Of a stretch of 64,000 nucleotides of DNA, positions 47,121 to 58,817 are shown in pieces (the stretch's first letter is position 1; each line of letters starts with the position of its first letter). This DNA is from Climacium dendroides (lineage: Eukaryota > Streptophyta > Bryopsida > Hypnales > Climaciaceae). The stretch is from positions 38,567,213-38,631,212 of the forward strand of contig OX467084.1 of NCBI GenBank assembly GCA_950106755.1, read 5' to 3'. The notes beneath the pieces are model-generated. The model searched no databases. It saw only the letters and a list, made by a program, of their open reading frames with translations, and had not been told where the DNA came from. The translations under genes and the position numbers were made by a program.

Positions 47121-49190
47121 TACAAGGTGCATGTAATCAACTAGCCTTTGGACATTTGCAAAACATGAGAGACTTAAAACAAATAGCATATGTTAATATA
47201 CACAATAAATCTCGTCCCAATATTCACAATTTTAAAAGAATAATTTGTAATGTGACGTTTTTTGAGAAGATCTATAGTGTTTGTATCAAGTTCTTGAAAT
47301 AAAAGAAATCAATTTTTATTGTGACATCCCTTCCACAAAATCTTGACTATTAATATATTTTCCTAATCTTTTAATGGATGTTTTTTAAATTTATGCCATA
47401 TAGGATACATTAATCAACAAAACAAAGAAATTACATAAGCAAAAAATGGCTTCTGAGTGAAATGACAAAATAAGCCGCATGTACCAAAAAATTAAAGTAT
47501 GTAAACTTAATAAAAATAGTGAATTAGTTTAGTACTAGTCTATATACATCTTTAATGGAGTAACTTCCTAATTGGCAAGTATCACTTTAACTCTTAAATG
47601 CCAAGTGACACATATAGACAACATTTATTATTAAGCAAAGAACAAATTTCATTTTCAAAGCCCAACTTAAAGATCAAGAATAAAGCATTAACTTACTATT
47701 AAGTCCTTGGTCTTATTCTGGTCAAAGTTCATCATTAGATATTTGACAGGATTAGTAAATCCAAAATTTAAACATCATTTCACTTTACAATGTAATTCTT
47801 GGAAAGCAATTTGAGAAAATAATTTCAAGACAAAGAACATGTTATAGAAAAAATTGAAGTATATAAATTTAATATAAGTAGTCAATGACTCATTTAACCC
47901 TTGACTATTATTTGGCTAAATATCGCATCACCAATAGTCACATCTAGCAATGGTCTTGACATTTCCAAGATGTCCAATACATATTTAGGAAACTAATGTA
48001 ATATATATATAATTCTAACACAACTCGCCATTCATTCATTTTTTATAACCTTTCATCACTTACTAATCCATTCTTTCTCCCTTGTCCCCCCTTTCATGTT
48101 ACCACGTACTACAAGGTCTCCCTATTAATATAGATACATAGTTTTGGCTTCACTTATTTTACCTTAGGCTACATGGGACACAAAATGAATAGACTCTTAA
48201 TTTACATGAATCTCAAAAAAAGATTGAAGTCTATTTTGTCTCCCTTGTAAATGAGTCAAATATGAATATGAGCATGGAGCATAGAGTATAGATTGATGAT
48301 TTTCAATAATTTTAGTTTTAGTTTTTTAGTTTAGAAAAGTGAGTGTTAGGGTTTTAAAATTGTGCAATAAGTAGGCGCATTCAATTTGTGTGGATGTGAA
48401 GCCAAAATAATTCTATGAATAAAATTTAACTCTTTGAGTCTACTTTTTCAAGTATATAATTCATTTTGAACTTGTAATAAGATGGAAGTATAAAGAATAA
48501 CTTCATTTGATTTAGCAATCAAATAATGACATAAAAATTACCATTGTCTATTTAAGTCTCACTACGGAAAACAAAATAAACAAGTCTATATAAAATTGCA
48601 TCACACTACATTTGACAAAAGTCATGGCCTCTACTATGCTAAGGGATAGATTTATTAGGTATCATGATGAAGATTGAAAACTACTAGATGAAAATGATAG
48701 AGAAGAGTCCTTAGACTTATCGGCAATATGTATTAATGAGATGTCTAGCAATAAATATTAAAAGCATATAATATAAAATAATATTTTATATTATATATGG
48801 AAAAATAAAAGTCAACTATTACAAGTTTAATAAAACCATATATATTTTTTGGTAAGAATCAAGCAAAATGTCCTAAATAAGCAATTCTTTGGAATCTTTC
48901 ATTACAATTGCATCCCTTAGTCAAAAGCTACTTAATTCTTAAACTTTTAGCATTCCATATGTTTTGATACAATACATTCTACAAACCAAACTTATCACAC
49001 TACCATTTTCAATGGTTTTGCATAGTAAGAGAGAATAATCATATTAAAATCACAAATGGGTCTCTGTATATATTATTTGAAGTCTATATTATTCTTTCTT
49101 ACTATACAATCACTAATTTTCATTTGACCAAAAATATGTGTTTGTAAAGTCAAGTGGACTTTCAACGATTTTTGTAAGATATTGATGAGG
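47121..49190. other. AT-rich intergenic DNA, no gene seen
   Basis: No recognisable frame or element boundary. It may include decayed internal Helitron sequence upstream of 49190. Confidence 0.4.
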
Positions 49191-50334
49191 GCAAAACCAA
49201 TTCAAAGGTGGATTTACGGTTGGGAATGGTTGCGGTTGGAAACTCTTTAGATGGTTTCATTGATGCCATTTGTGATCATCTGGTTGATTTCTTTGAGCTA
49301 GTCATTTTAGCTATGCGAAATGATGATGCTCAAGAAATCAATCGAAAAATCACCAATTGCATGTTCGATGATGTGCATCAATGTTTTAATGCTGATTTTG
49401 TGCATGAAAATGATGTGCATGCCCATCATTATCCAATAGAGTTTTTAAATTCATTACAATTTAGAGGTTTGCCTCTTCACCAATTAAATCTAAAATGTAG
49501 TCAATATGTCATGTTGTAATAATTGACTTGGATTCAACAATCCAACTACATTCTTTTAGTGTCCATAGTTATTTTATTGTCTCAATTGAGACAGCCTACC
49601 ATATCAATAAATATGTTAGGATGATATTTGTAGCCAATTTCCTGCATTCTTTTATAGCCAATGGAAAGATATTCCAATGCATGCATCTTTGGATGCAATT
49701 CATTTATAAAATTTATTACTTTTCTTTAAGAGTATGCAAATATGCAAAGATTCTAATGTATAAATTTTAACTTGGATATATCTTTTTTTTAAATTCTAGA
49801 TTGCAATGTATTCAAATGATTATGAAGATTTTTATAATTTATTATTTAAATCTTTTATTGAAATTAGAATAATTATTCTAAATTTTAATAGGTGAAGATT
49901 TTGCTTGTTCTTTAATTGTAAAGCTTTTGATTTGAAAAACATTGGAATTACTCTACATTTTATTGTATGTATATCTGTAAATTATTATATGAAGGCTAAT
50001 AATTTATTAATTGAGGATTTTCTTGAAACTGAAACTATTGCTCTACATATTCAAATGTGAAGATTCTATTTACATTGTTCATTTGATTAATTTTTTTATT
50101 GCAATGTTTTCATGTTTACAAAGATATTTTTTGTAAAAATTATGATATAAAGATTTTCTTTAATTACTTTCTATTGCACAATATATATATTTCCAAAGAA
50201 TATTGTATAAAGATGTCAATATTTTCATTTAAAGATTATGCTCACTTTATTAATCTACATTCTATCACATAAAAAATGAATAAAATAAAGTAATGTAATA
50301 TAGTTAATGCATAGCAAAGCAAGCGCCAACCACT
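49190..50334 (+). mobile_element. 3' part of a Helitron: helicase relic and terminal tail
   Basis: A helicase C-terminal fragment (49208-49519) is followed by about 0.8 kb of AT-rich tail ending AGCAAAGCAAGCGCCAAC-CA-CTAG at about 50334. The last 240 bp recur at 31625-31853 with the same end. Helitrons end in CTRR and leave no target duplication. Here the base after CTAG is C rather than T, a minor mismatch. The 5' end (TC) was not found. Confidence 0.55.
49208..49519 (+). pseudogene. Helitron PIF1-like helicase, C-terminal fragment
   Basis: About 100 residues survive. The stretch INRKITNCMFD ... YPIEFLNSLQFRGLPLHQLN followed by LKCSQYVML matches the conserved C-terminal part of the Helitron/PIF1-type helicase, where the family pattern is YPxEFLNSLxxxGLPxHxLxLKxGxPxMLLRN. 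In the element this DNA helicase works with a Rep nuclease in rolling-circle transposition. The Walker motifs and the Rep domain are absent, and the frame stops right after VML. The fragment is dead. The next frame, 49528-49770, does not continue the domain recognisably. Confidence 0.8.
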
Positions 50335-51327
50335 AGCATAGACTGAAAAAAGTTTCAAAGTAAAAACTCATGTCACTATTTTACTACTACATTGTGGAAA
50401 TTCAAAAACAAAATATATGTGAAATATTTTCATATATTTATGTCATTTATGACATCTTACAATTGATCCCATTGGTTGAAATAATATGAATTCTACTAAG
50501 TAATCCTAAGTTGAATTGTTTGGTCAAATCTTTGTAATATAGTTTGGTTTATGCATAAATGAAGAATTTCATTAAAATGGCGATATTCCATGTGCCATTT
50601 TCATAATGTGTCATTAGTACAGTGTGTCATTCCCATAGTTCAAACCGGGCAATCTAAAATCTATTAGTATACTAGATTTCAGATCGCCTGGTCTGAACTA
50701 TGGGATGTCAAAGTCACAGAATATTTTCCATTTTAATGATATTTGCCAAATAATGTCTATGAGTTTTTTCTTAGAGATTAAAATTGAAAAGATTTGACTA
50801 CAAAAATGGATTTGGTTTCCACTTAGTAATATTTGAGCTTCAAATGTTGGTTTCATTCATTTGTACCTTTTGCACATTCATAATACTAATAACTAATAAT
50901 TACCTCAATTATTATAGATCTAGATGACATAAGACTAATTTTATTCAATCATAAATCATCTTTATTTTTGCCCACTATCAAATCATTGTTTTTGCTATTT
51001 GATTGAATGTGATTTGCACTTGAGTTGAAAATCAATATGTTAAAATTATATTGATTTATAAAATACTATTGATTACTAAAAGCTAAAATTTAAAAATATT
51101 ATTTTTTTCTAATTTTTAAATTGTAGTCGTGATTGTTATATATAATCACTCATATATAATCAATTATTCATAAATGTCATCATCTATCATCTATCATTAA
51201 TTAATTATTAGTATATATATATGCAATCATGCAAACATACATATGACTATTTTCATTTGGAATTGTCCTTGTATAGCATACATTCATAAGTAGCTTTCTT
51301 GCTATATTTTAGATAAAATTGAAAGAC
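50335..51327. other. AT-rich intergenic DNA around a hairpin
   Basis: Contains the hairpin at 50631-50705; otherwise no recognisable gene or element boundary. Confidence 0.45.
50631..50705 (+). ncRNA. miRNA-precursor-like hairpin (candidate)
   Basis: The arms of about 32 nt (CCCATAGTTCAAACCGGGCA ... and its near-complement CCCATAGTTCAGACCAGGCG) are separated by a short TTAGTATA loop. The few mismatches are mainly transitions, and pairing does not extend beyond the arms. Size and pairing suit a compact foldback RNA. A tiny MITE is equally possible. No sign of expression can be seen from sequence. Confidence 0.35.
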
Positions 51328-52306
51328 TTAACCCATCACTACCCAAGGTCTAACCATGTCAAAAAACAACCTTGCTTTTCGAGTGATATAAGTCTAAATG
51401 TGAGTAAGTTATGAAAATCTCAACTGTACAATCTTGTAGTGTGCATGTTGTAGATGGTGTAAATCAAATTTGGGGTCATTTGACCGTAGAGATTGAAAGA
51501 TTATAATGTTTTAGTGTTGACAAAAGATGCTGAAATTTTCCTAAAAACACATTTGGAGGTGAAATTCGATTTCTAATCCTACTCAAATGAAAAAACTTTA
51601 AACTACAAAGTGATTTAAAATCAAAAGTCAAACACTTTGGTGGGAAAAAATCATTCAATTGACTCATTGCGTTTGCAAAATTGTTTTGAAATGTCAAAAA
51701 ACAGTGAAAAAAGTAGCAAAAAAACACATCTATGGCTGAACCTACCTCTACTAAAATGCTTCTCAGTCAATCATAACTTCTTGGATTGATATGAGATTTT
51801 TACCCCAAGAACTAGACTAGTATGTGCAACTTTCTCAACAAAAATTATTGAAAACAAACCCTGTCTAAAGAAGTTATAAGCCGCTGAAGTTCACTGTAAT
51901 GCAAAAATGTCTGGATTTTGAACTTCGAATTGCTCCCAAGCATTCAAAACAACTTGGATTGACATGAAAAATTTACTATAATAATTAGACTTTATAGGGA
52001 ACAAAACCCAACAAATTTTATTGAAAACTAATATTTGATGAAAAAGATACAAGCCCCCCAAGTTGCAGCCATCTCATTGCAATGTGGTGAACTCAAATTG
52101 AACCTGCAAACTTTGAATGCCTTTCAAAAACTCATTAAATCTTGGATAGATCTGAAAAATTTACAACAAAAAATAGACTACTATGCGCAACTTTTCCAAC
52201 AAGTTTTATTTAATTTGGACATTGAATGCAAAAGTTACAGCACTTTGAAGTTGACTGCTAAACTGTGTGAGGACACTTTTGGTCCCCTTGGGCGGTGAGG
52301 GGTTAA
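51328..52306. mobile_element. Complete TTAA-flanked element (979 bp)
   Basis: TTAA lies at 51328-51331 and 52303-52306. The termini TTAACCCATCACTACCCAAG and the complement TTAACCCCTCACCGCCCAAG match at 17 of 20 positions. The body is the reverse-oriented sister of 27517-28662 and preserves the site where that copy received its CACTA-type MITE. The open frames inside (51476-51727 minus, 52035-52298 plus) are not recognised and not conserved in the sister. Confidence 0.85.
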
Positions 52307-53060
52307 CACCTGCAATTCTTCTGCATGTAGTTGCCCAATCCATAGTTGCCCTTACCCTCATGCACCTCTTCAAGAAAAATTGTATGTTCAAAGAAATGAG
52401 CATTGTTACATCCAGAGTTGCCTCTTGAGCGGTTGCCTTTACTTGCATGCATCCTTTGAGGGAGAAAATAAATTTATTTAAATAAAATTGACCTTTCTTC
52501 TATTCATGGTAGCCTTTTGATGTTGCCCCTCCTACACACATTTCTTAAGGACAACAAAATTCTTTTGAAGGAATGAAGGACTCATCTTCTATAATAATCA
52601 ATTATGGATGATTTGTCATGTTCATTTTAAATATAATAAACAAAAGTTGATGATTCCAAGAACTTCTCATACCATATATTGTGATTTTCAAAGATCCATC
52701 CTACTCATCTACTACTTGTAATGTTGATATAAAAAGAATAAATAGTGGTTGGAGATTTGAATGATAAATTTTCCTTTTGATTTTTACAATTTTTTGAGAC
52801 TCATGCTAATAACAAAATATTTGTAACTTTGATTTTAGAATAAAAATATTGGATTGATACTTAAGTTAGAAATTATTTGGTGACTATATTTTTTAGACAC
52901 CTTGATTATAAACTATATATTTTCAAAGTGTTGAAAATAGGTGTATCTAAGAGCAACCTAGGCTCTTTTGAATAGAGGTTGTAGAATGTAGATTAGGCAA
53001 GAGTCATTAAGGATTACAATTAGGTGAACTTACCTTTGTCTTTGGATTGAATTAAATTAC
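52307..53060. other. AT-rich intergenic DNA, no gene seen
   Basis: No recognisable frame or repeat. Confidence 0.45.
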
Positions 53061-53097
53061 ATTCTTAGTGAGAATATATGGGAATCTCTTTTGGTTT

Positions 53098-53486
53098 AGG
53101 ATTGCTCTCAACTGGCCCGACCAGAGACCACTTGGTGAGTCCTTAAATGAGGCCGGGCCTAGCGTAATGATTTTGCCCACCTCAACTCAAGCTATGAACA
53201 TGAGGGACCAAATTTTTTCGGATTCCAAGGTGCCACATCATGAGTGCCGACGAGACAAAACCTTTTTCAATTCCAAAGTGTCTCGAAGTTTAGAATTAAA
53301 TACAAAAAAAAATAACACCAAGTCATTGTGAAGCACTCTCCATTTGGCCGAGCCTTCATCGAATTTGGCCAGGCGTAGCCATTTTTTTTGCTTCACAGTG
53401 TGTGCCACGGGGCAATTAAAATGGCTGGGCCCGGCCAAATACAGTACCCAGTTTGCGCCTCTGGCCAGGCCCCCATGGCGATGCTC
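53098..53486. mobile_element. Likely MITE with a Harbinger-type right end
   Basis: GC-richer, with repeated GGCC(G/A)GGCC-like and TTTGGCCxxGCC motifs in both orientations. The right end GGCGATGCTC followed by TAA (53487-53489) matches the GATGCTC-TAA right end of the element at 27105-29113. The left end could not be matched, so the boundary is approximate. The 175-codon minus frame across it (53238-53765) runs out of the element and is probably spurious. Confidence 0.4.
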
Positions 53487-53499
53487 TAATGCAGTCCTA

Positions 53500-54420
53500 A
53501 TCTCATTTATTAAAAAAAGTTTGTCATAATAGGTTGATGTAAGACTCCAATGGATGATTTCCCTAAGTCCCTTCCCTTCCCTGTCATGGGTGGTTTGCCT
53601 ATCACAGGTCGGTAGGTTTCCCTCAATCCCAATTCCAATTCCAGCCACTTCTTTCCAAACCCAAGAACATGGATGATATTTTTTTTCTCCATCCTGTGTA
53701 CGTACAGTCCTCCCCGAAGTCATCCATCCAAAGGACCCCCCAAACAAACATCCTCCCCAGCACACTGAGCCGCGTTTCCAGGGTTTGCCTGCTGCATCGC
53801 AAAAAGCTGTTGTGATTCATGAAATCGTCGGTTTCGCAATACAGCCCTGTCCTTTGTTTTTGTTGTATGTTGTGTCGGGGACGGGGACGAGGCCGGACCA
53901 GCGGATTTGTGAGAATGATGGGGGCAGGGAGCTTGAGCTTGGTTACGGCCACTGCCTGCTGTTTCAGTTGACCAGAGCCAGGTAGAACCCAACCTGACCT
54001 AACCTAACCCAACCTAACCCAACCCAACCCAGGTTGGTTAGTGAGGGTGGATGAAGTGAGGCCCAAGTGAGTGAGGCAGGCAGGCAGGCAGGGCGCTTGC
54101 TTCCCCATTATGTTACAGTGCCTCAGAGCAAACGTTGGGACTCAATCTTGGGGCCATAAATTGCCTGAGCCCCCAAATCTTAGCCCAGCGCATCCCCATA
54201 ATCACCCTGCCTTGCTGCCTGCCTCAGTGCCCCACTTCAAGCAGGGACAGCCCTTTCCAGGTTGGGGGGGAAGGGGGGCACCCGCACCCCACAACTGCCT
54301 CTTTGGGCTACGCTGCTGCACTGGGCCTAGTTGCTATTAGGAGTCTGCTGCACTTTCCATTGGTGGCCCTGTGGGTCCAGAACTGAAAGGAGGTCCAGAT
54401 GCACTAAAGATTGGGACATT
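53500..54420. other. GC-richer island with simple repeats, content unknown
   Basis: Several overlapping frames of 60-110 codons on both strands reflect GC content rather than coding; none resembles a known protein. It holds an (AACCTAACCC)-like run at 53988-54032 and an AGGC tetranucleotide run near 54075-54092. It includes a GATTCATGAAATC motif at 53815 like those upstream of both real genes, so it might be a promoter or first-exon relic. Confidence 0.35.
53988..54032 (+). repeat. AACCTAACCC-type short tandem run
   Basis: About 45 bp of alternating CCTAACC and CCCAACC words. It is not the plant telomere unit CCCTAAA, so it is called a microsatellite rather than interstitial telomere. Confidence 0.75.
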
Positions 54421-54689
54421 CAGATATGGTATGAAAAAGTTGTCAAGGTTCAAAGTGTTTTAGTTTTAGTTTTTATTTATTTATTCCTCCACGGATGTTT
54501 TGAAATCACTTCTTTTATGTAAGTACATGTTGATTTTGGAGATTTTCTCATGAGCAAAAATAGGGTTCAAAAGGATTTTATAACCTTCTAAGTTTCTATT
54601 TCCCAAAACATAATTACTATGATTTTAATGAGTTGAAGATTTTGTTCGACCCCATATTACTCATAATAGACCTTCCTACTTCCAATCAA

Positions 54690-55300
54690 GGGTTAGTTGC
54701 AATATTGAGAGTCTTGTAGCCAACCACAACTGTGTCGGGAGTTGTGCCCTAATCTATCACTGCTCATCTCGTCCTGCCCAAACACACACTGCCTGGAAAG
54801 AGAGCAGTTTACATTGGCAGAAGGAGTGTGTGAGAGAGAGATCAGGAATGGGTTGCCTCCCATCCACAGTCCATCCAACTAAGCTTCAGTTACCAAGTGT
54901 GGCTTTACAAATTGTCCTCCATAATGGACCTGCAGTCCAGTTACTACCTGGCATGTTGGCTTACTACAGTACTGCCTTACTAGTAAGTTTACCTGGTAGA
55001 CGGAATGATTTGCTCTGTTGTTGTTTTTGTGACTCCTTAAGTGGGAAGCAATCTTGGAAAGCTGACCATGTGTCCGTCCCTTCCATCCCCAGGGGAGTTG
55101 CACACTTGACCTGTGGGAAGCCCCCTGGGAAGTCCCTGGAAGTCCCTGGAAGTCCCCGTGGGAAGTCCCTGGGAAGTGCTCAGATCTCCAAGGGCGAGGG
55201 GAGGGGAAGGGAAGGGCCCAAGCATGTGGACTAGATATGGGAAATCTGTCCAGGGGGAGGGAAATGGACCCAGGTCTAGGAGGGGACTGAACAGATAGAG
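54690..55300. other. GC-richer island with 10-bp tandem GGAAGTCCCT units
   Basis: At about 55125-55180, GGAAGTCCCT-like decamers repeat about five times. Overlapping frames on both strands (54830-55234 plus, 54879-55403 minus) extend through this repeat and show no domain. A TACCTGGTAGACGG-like stretch could hold splice-like signals, but no exon structure was convincing. Confidence 0.4.
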
Positions 55301-55634
55301 AAAAAAAGAAAAAAGAAAAAAGAAAAAGCCACACCCAGCTTTTCAAAGAGACAGGTTCCAGCCCTGTTTGAACCTCCATGACAACAACATAAGATGTCCC
55401 CAAAGTGTATCCATGAGGGGTACCTGTTTTTCAGAGGTGAGCACTTGTTTCACGGATGAAATCCTAGTGGAATTTTTTTTTAAATTAAAATTGTATTTTC
55501 TGGGATTTTTTAAGTAATTTGTCATGAATCGTTCATAGAGTGGAGTCATGAACATCCCATAATTGCCTTTTCATGTATCTATTGACACTTAAATACTCAC
55601 CAGTGAAAGATTGATATGTTATTCCTTGTAGGCA

Positions 55635-56020
55635 TTAACCCCTAAAGGTCCAAAACATTGGGGGTTTTGCATCGTAGCGATTCTGGGTAGCTCACTACAA
55701 ATGGAATTTTTATTTTTATTTTTTGAAAATTTCACACAACATGTGCCTGAGGAGTAGTTTTAAGAAGCAACAATTTTCATAACTTGTGACTACATGATTA
55801 AAAATTTATTGCATGACATGTAATTTTCAACATTTGGCGGGCAACTTGGACAACCTAAAAAAGTTCTTTTAAAATCATTTTCTTAAGAAATAAAAATTTG
55901 AAATTGGTTCTCTAGACTTACATATACGTGGAATGCTTTGAATCATTCGATTTCAATTAACAAGATGAAAGTTATAAGGAGTTTTAGTTTGCGGGTAGGT
56001 ATGGAACCTCTAGATGCCAT
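55635..56020 (+). mobile_element. Left half of a TTAA fold-back element
   Basis: Starts TTAACCCCTAAAGGTCC at 55635 and is collinear with 33394-33770, through GTAGCTCACTACAAATGG and ACATTTGGCGGGCA to the centre GTAGGTATGG. The right half is missing. Confidence 0.75.
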
Positions 56021-56039
56021 TCTAACTTGATTGAGATAG

Positions 56040-56225
56040 AGTTGGACCCCTGAAGTATGTTTTTTTTTGGCAACAAAGCATTTTAGATCATCCATTTACA
56101 AATGGAATTTTCATTTTTTTTTCCTCTTTGAAATTTTCACACAACAAGTGGTTGAGGAGTAGCTTCAAGGTAGAACAATTTTCATGACATTTGATTACAT
56201 GGTTAAAAAATCATTTGTATGATAT
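56040..56225 (+). mobile_element. Second truncated TTAA fold-back fragment
   Basis: Repeats the ACAAATGGAATTTT, TTTCACACAACA and GATTACATGGTTAAAAAA blocks of the left arm directly downstream of the previous copy. It breaks off where a TTCCCTCTATCTCAAAATAA stretch begins, which resembles a Stowaway-type left end whose partner was not found. Confidence 0.55.
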
Positions 56226-56619
56226 TCCCTCTATCTCAAAATAAATCCAAGGGTTCCTAGAAAAAGCTAAATTAATGCATAAGCTGCTCCTATTTGGATG
56301 GAAATGCATAAACCACTTAGATTTTAGTTAGCCCACTAGGCCTCAAAGTTTCAAAACCCAAAAGTCAAGTAGACTATGTTAAAAAAAAAATAGTAAAATG
56401 TATTGAGGCCATTAAGCTTATTCCCCAAATATTCATACTCCCAACATTGTTAGTGATATCTTTAAATCCACCATTTTATGGCACGTCTGGTGCACACACA
56501 ACCAGTTGGTGTTTGAAGGTGAAACCACTAACACCTTGTAAATTTGCACCTTAACCTAACATGATGCCATTCTTGCTAGTATAGTTCAAAGAAACCATAC
56601 CCTCTCTTTCTAAGCTTAC

Positions 56620-56963
56620 TACACTAATGATGATAAATAGTGTTATATTGTGATTAGTGTTACCTGGACTTTTACCCCGGCCACTCTAAACTTCAATTAG
56701 TTGGCGTTTAGTGTTGTATTCACTTTTTTGAATAGTAACTTTTTTGAGCATGTAATAGGTTTCTTGGGTTCATACGTTTTTCTTTGCATTTTGATGAAAT
56801 AGTTAGGTAACACTAAATGTAAACTTGTAAAAAATTTATACCCAATAGTTGACAAATAGTGTCTATGTTGACATTTAGTGTTGGTAACATTAACTGGATT
56901 GTTGACAATTAGTGTTATGCTTCGTGATTAGTGTTGCCAACACTATTTATCATCATCAGTGTA
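56620..56963. mobile_element. MITE with CACTAATGATG ends and repeated TTAGTGTT motifs
   Basis: The ends TACACTAATGATGATAAATA and the complement TACACTGATGATGATAAATA differ at one base and continue through AGTGTT. TTAGTGTT or its close variants recur at least six times inside, mostly near the ends, resembling the subterminal motif clusters of CACTA elements. No exact target duplication was seen. It is 344 bp and non-coding. Confidence 0.7.
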
Positions 56964-57146
56964 CTGATGTATCATAGTGAAGATAAACAATGTAGTATCC
57001 AGTGAGGATTTCATGGACACTTAGTGCAAGAATGATGTCTTCTGCTCAGGCACTTTCCATGAGCGGTTGTGACATCTCTCCATCAAACCTTCCTTCCAAG
57101 TTGAAAGGCCCGTGATCCCAAATTGGTTGTTCTTTCTCTTGTTTTT

Positions 57147-57394
57147 TTAACCCGTAAGCGCCCAGACTGTATTGCCAAAATTCAGACCCTTCTCAATTCA
57201 TTCCAATCAAACTATCATGTAAAATGAGATCCACATAAATTGACTGTACGGATTGATAGTAGAGATAGGGCCGGAGCTATAGGGAAAAGGACACGTCCTT
57301 TTACCGTACCGTTAAAAAGATTATAATGGTCAAACAAGGAGATCTTTGAGTTTTGAGAGGCCATATTTGAGGCACTGGGGCACTCAGGGGTTAA
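57147..57394. mobile_element. Short TTAA-flanked element (248 bp)
   Basis: TTAA lies at 57147-57150 and 57391-57394. The termini TTAACCCGTAAGCGCCC and the complement TTAACCCCTGAGTGCCC match at 13 of 17 positions. The body differs from the other TTAA elements and is GC-richer. Non-coding. Confidence 0.7.
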
Positions 57395-57474
57395 TGATCA
57401 CCATTCATTTGGGGAAAAAATACAATGACATTGACAATTTCCTTGTTTTCTTCGATTGCCTCCAATGCAATGAT

Positions 57475-57976
57475 TCATTCTAGATGTCCTGCTACCAATT
57501 CCCCCGTGAATTTTAATTCAATGAGGTCCTCTCTCCATTGAGCTTTGATGAATTTAATGAACTTCCATAACCTTGTTTCGTCAATTTTGATGAGGGTCTC
57601 AGGTCTGATCCTTTCTCTGCATTTCAATTTCAGATCCTTTCTTAGCAGGCAGCCAGAGTCTATTTCTTGTTCAATCAAGTCTTGTGAAGAAACTGCAGCT
57701 ACTAACAGTGCAAGATTCATTGCAATTGGAGTTGGGGATTCAAGGCAACCAGAATTGGGGGTGAATGCCTCTTGCGATTCAAGTGCCATAAATAAGTCTG
57801 GTGATTCAAGTTCTGTCAATCCAGCGATTTCAGTGAACAAATTGAAACATCAAATTCTATTTGGGACAAGCAAATTTAGAAAATTAGGGATTTATTTCAG
57901 ACCAAAGAGAGAATATAGTTTCTTTCAAAGTCTGGGCAACTTTAAAAGAAAAAAAAAAGAAAAAAAACTTCTTTAA
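57475..57976. other. Unassigned open region, overlapping frames on both strands
   Basis: A plus frame (57545-57976, 143 codons) and a minus frame (57475-57840, 121 codons) overlap in a less AT-biased stretch. The plus product is Ser-rich and ends in a Lys tract from a poly-A run. The minus product is Leu/Glu-rich and begins MFTEIAGLTELESPDL. Neither shows a domain I recognise. It may be a gag-like or captured fragment; strand and reality are undecided. Confidence 0.25.
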
Positions 57977-58817
57977 AAAAAATTTGAACCTGGTTTTCTA
58001 TATTTACATATATTTGAAAAGCTTTAAATCATTCTATTTTCATTAACAAGGTGAAAGTTATGAGGATAATTTCTTCCCCAAAATAAACTTTGAAGTCTTG
58101 TTCTGAATTCCATTTTTAATATTTTGGGAAAAAATAAAGGATAGGATGTATATTGTTTATTTGAATCAAATTTTCATTATTTTTAGAAAAATAAAACATA
58201 GGGTGCATATTGTTTATTTCAAAATAACAACAACTGGGATTGGAAATTTTCAGTTCAATAATTAAATTCTTAACAATTTGGTATTTTAAATCCTACTTTA
58301 CCTCTTTTTATTTATTGTTTTTTACAAACATAAATATGAATTTGTTTTTTTGAATTTATTTATATGTATTTCCAAATTATGGTCATTTCATCAACATATT
58401 ATAGAGAGATGCAAGTTGTAGGACATACCCATTTGGAGTTTAGTTTGAAAGATGAAACTTAACCATTTGGGAAGAATTGAAAATACTTCTTTAAGGAATT
58501 TAAACATCATGATCTTGCAATTGTAAAGTTTCTTACTTAAAACTTTTAGGACAGTGCACTTTAACAAGTTAACTAATGTATCCAATAGTTGACTTTCTTA
58601 ATGAATAAACCAACATGAAGATTTCAGCCTTGCTCAAAATACTAATATTTTGAAGTAGTTTTAGACCTTAAAACATTGTGGTCCATTATAGATTTGTTTA
58701 TTTTATTTTATTTTGAAATGACAAAAACTCATAGTTGCATAAAATCTACTTCACTCCTATCCCAAATTCAATCAACAAACTTTTTCCGCCCCAATGAATA
58801 CAAATTGCATTTGATCC

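Noticed and set aside
53238..53765. 175-codon minus-strand frame, one of the two longest in the window
   Set aside because: It crosses from a probable MITE into an unrelated GC-richer island and shows no domain; its length follows from GC content.
53988..54032. Interstitial telomere repeat
   Set aside because: The words are CCTAACC/CCCAACC rather than the plant unit CCCTAAA and the run is short.
54830..55403. 134- and 174-codon overlapping frames
   Set aside because: They run through a 10-bp tandem repeat and a poly-purine tract on opposite strands; no recognisable protein.
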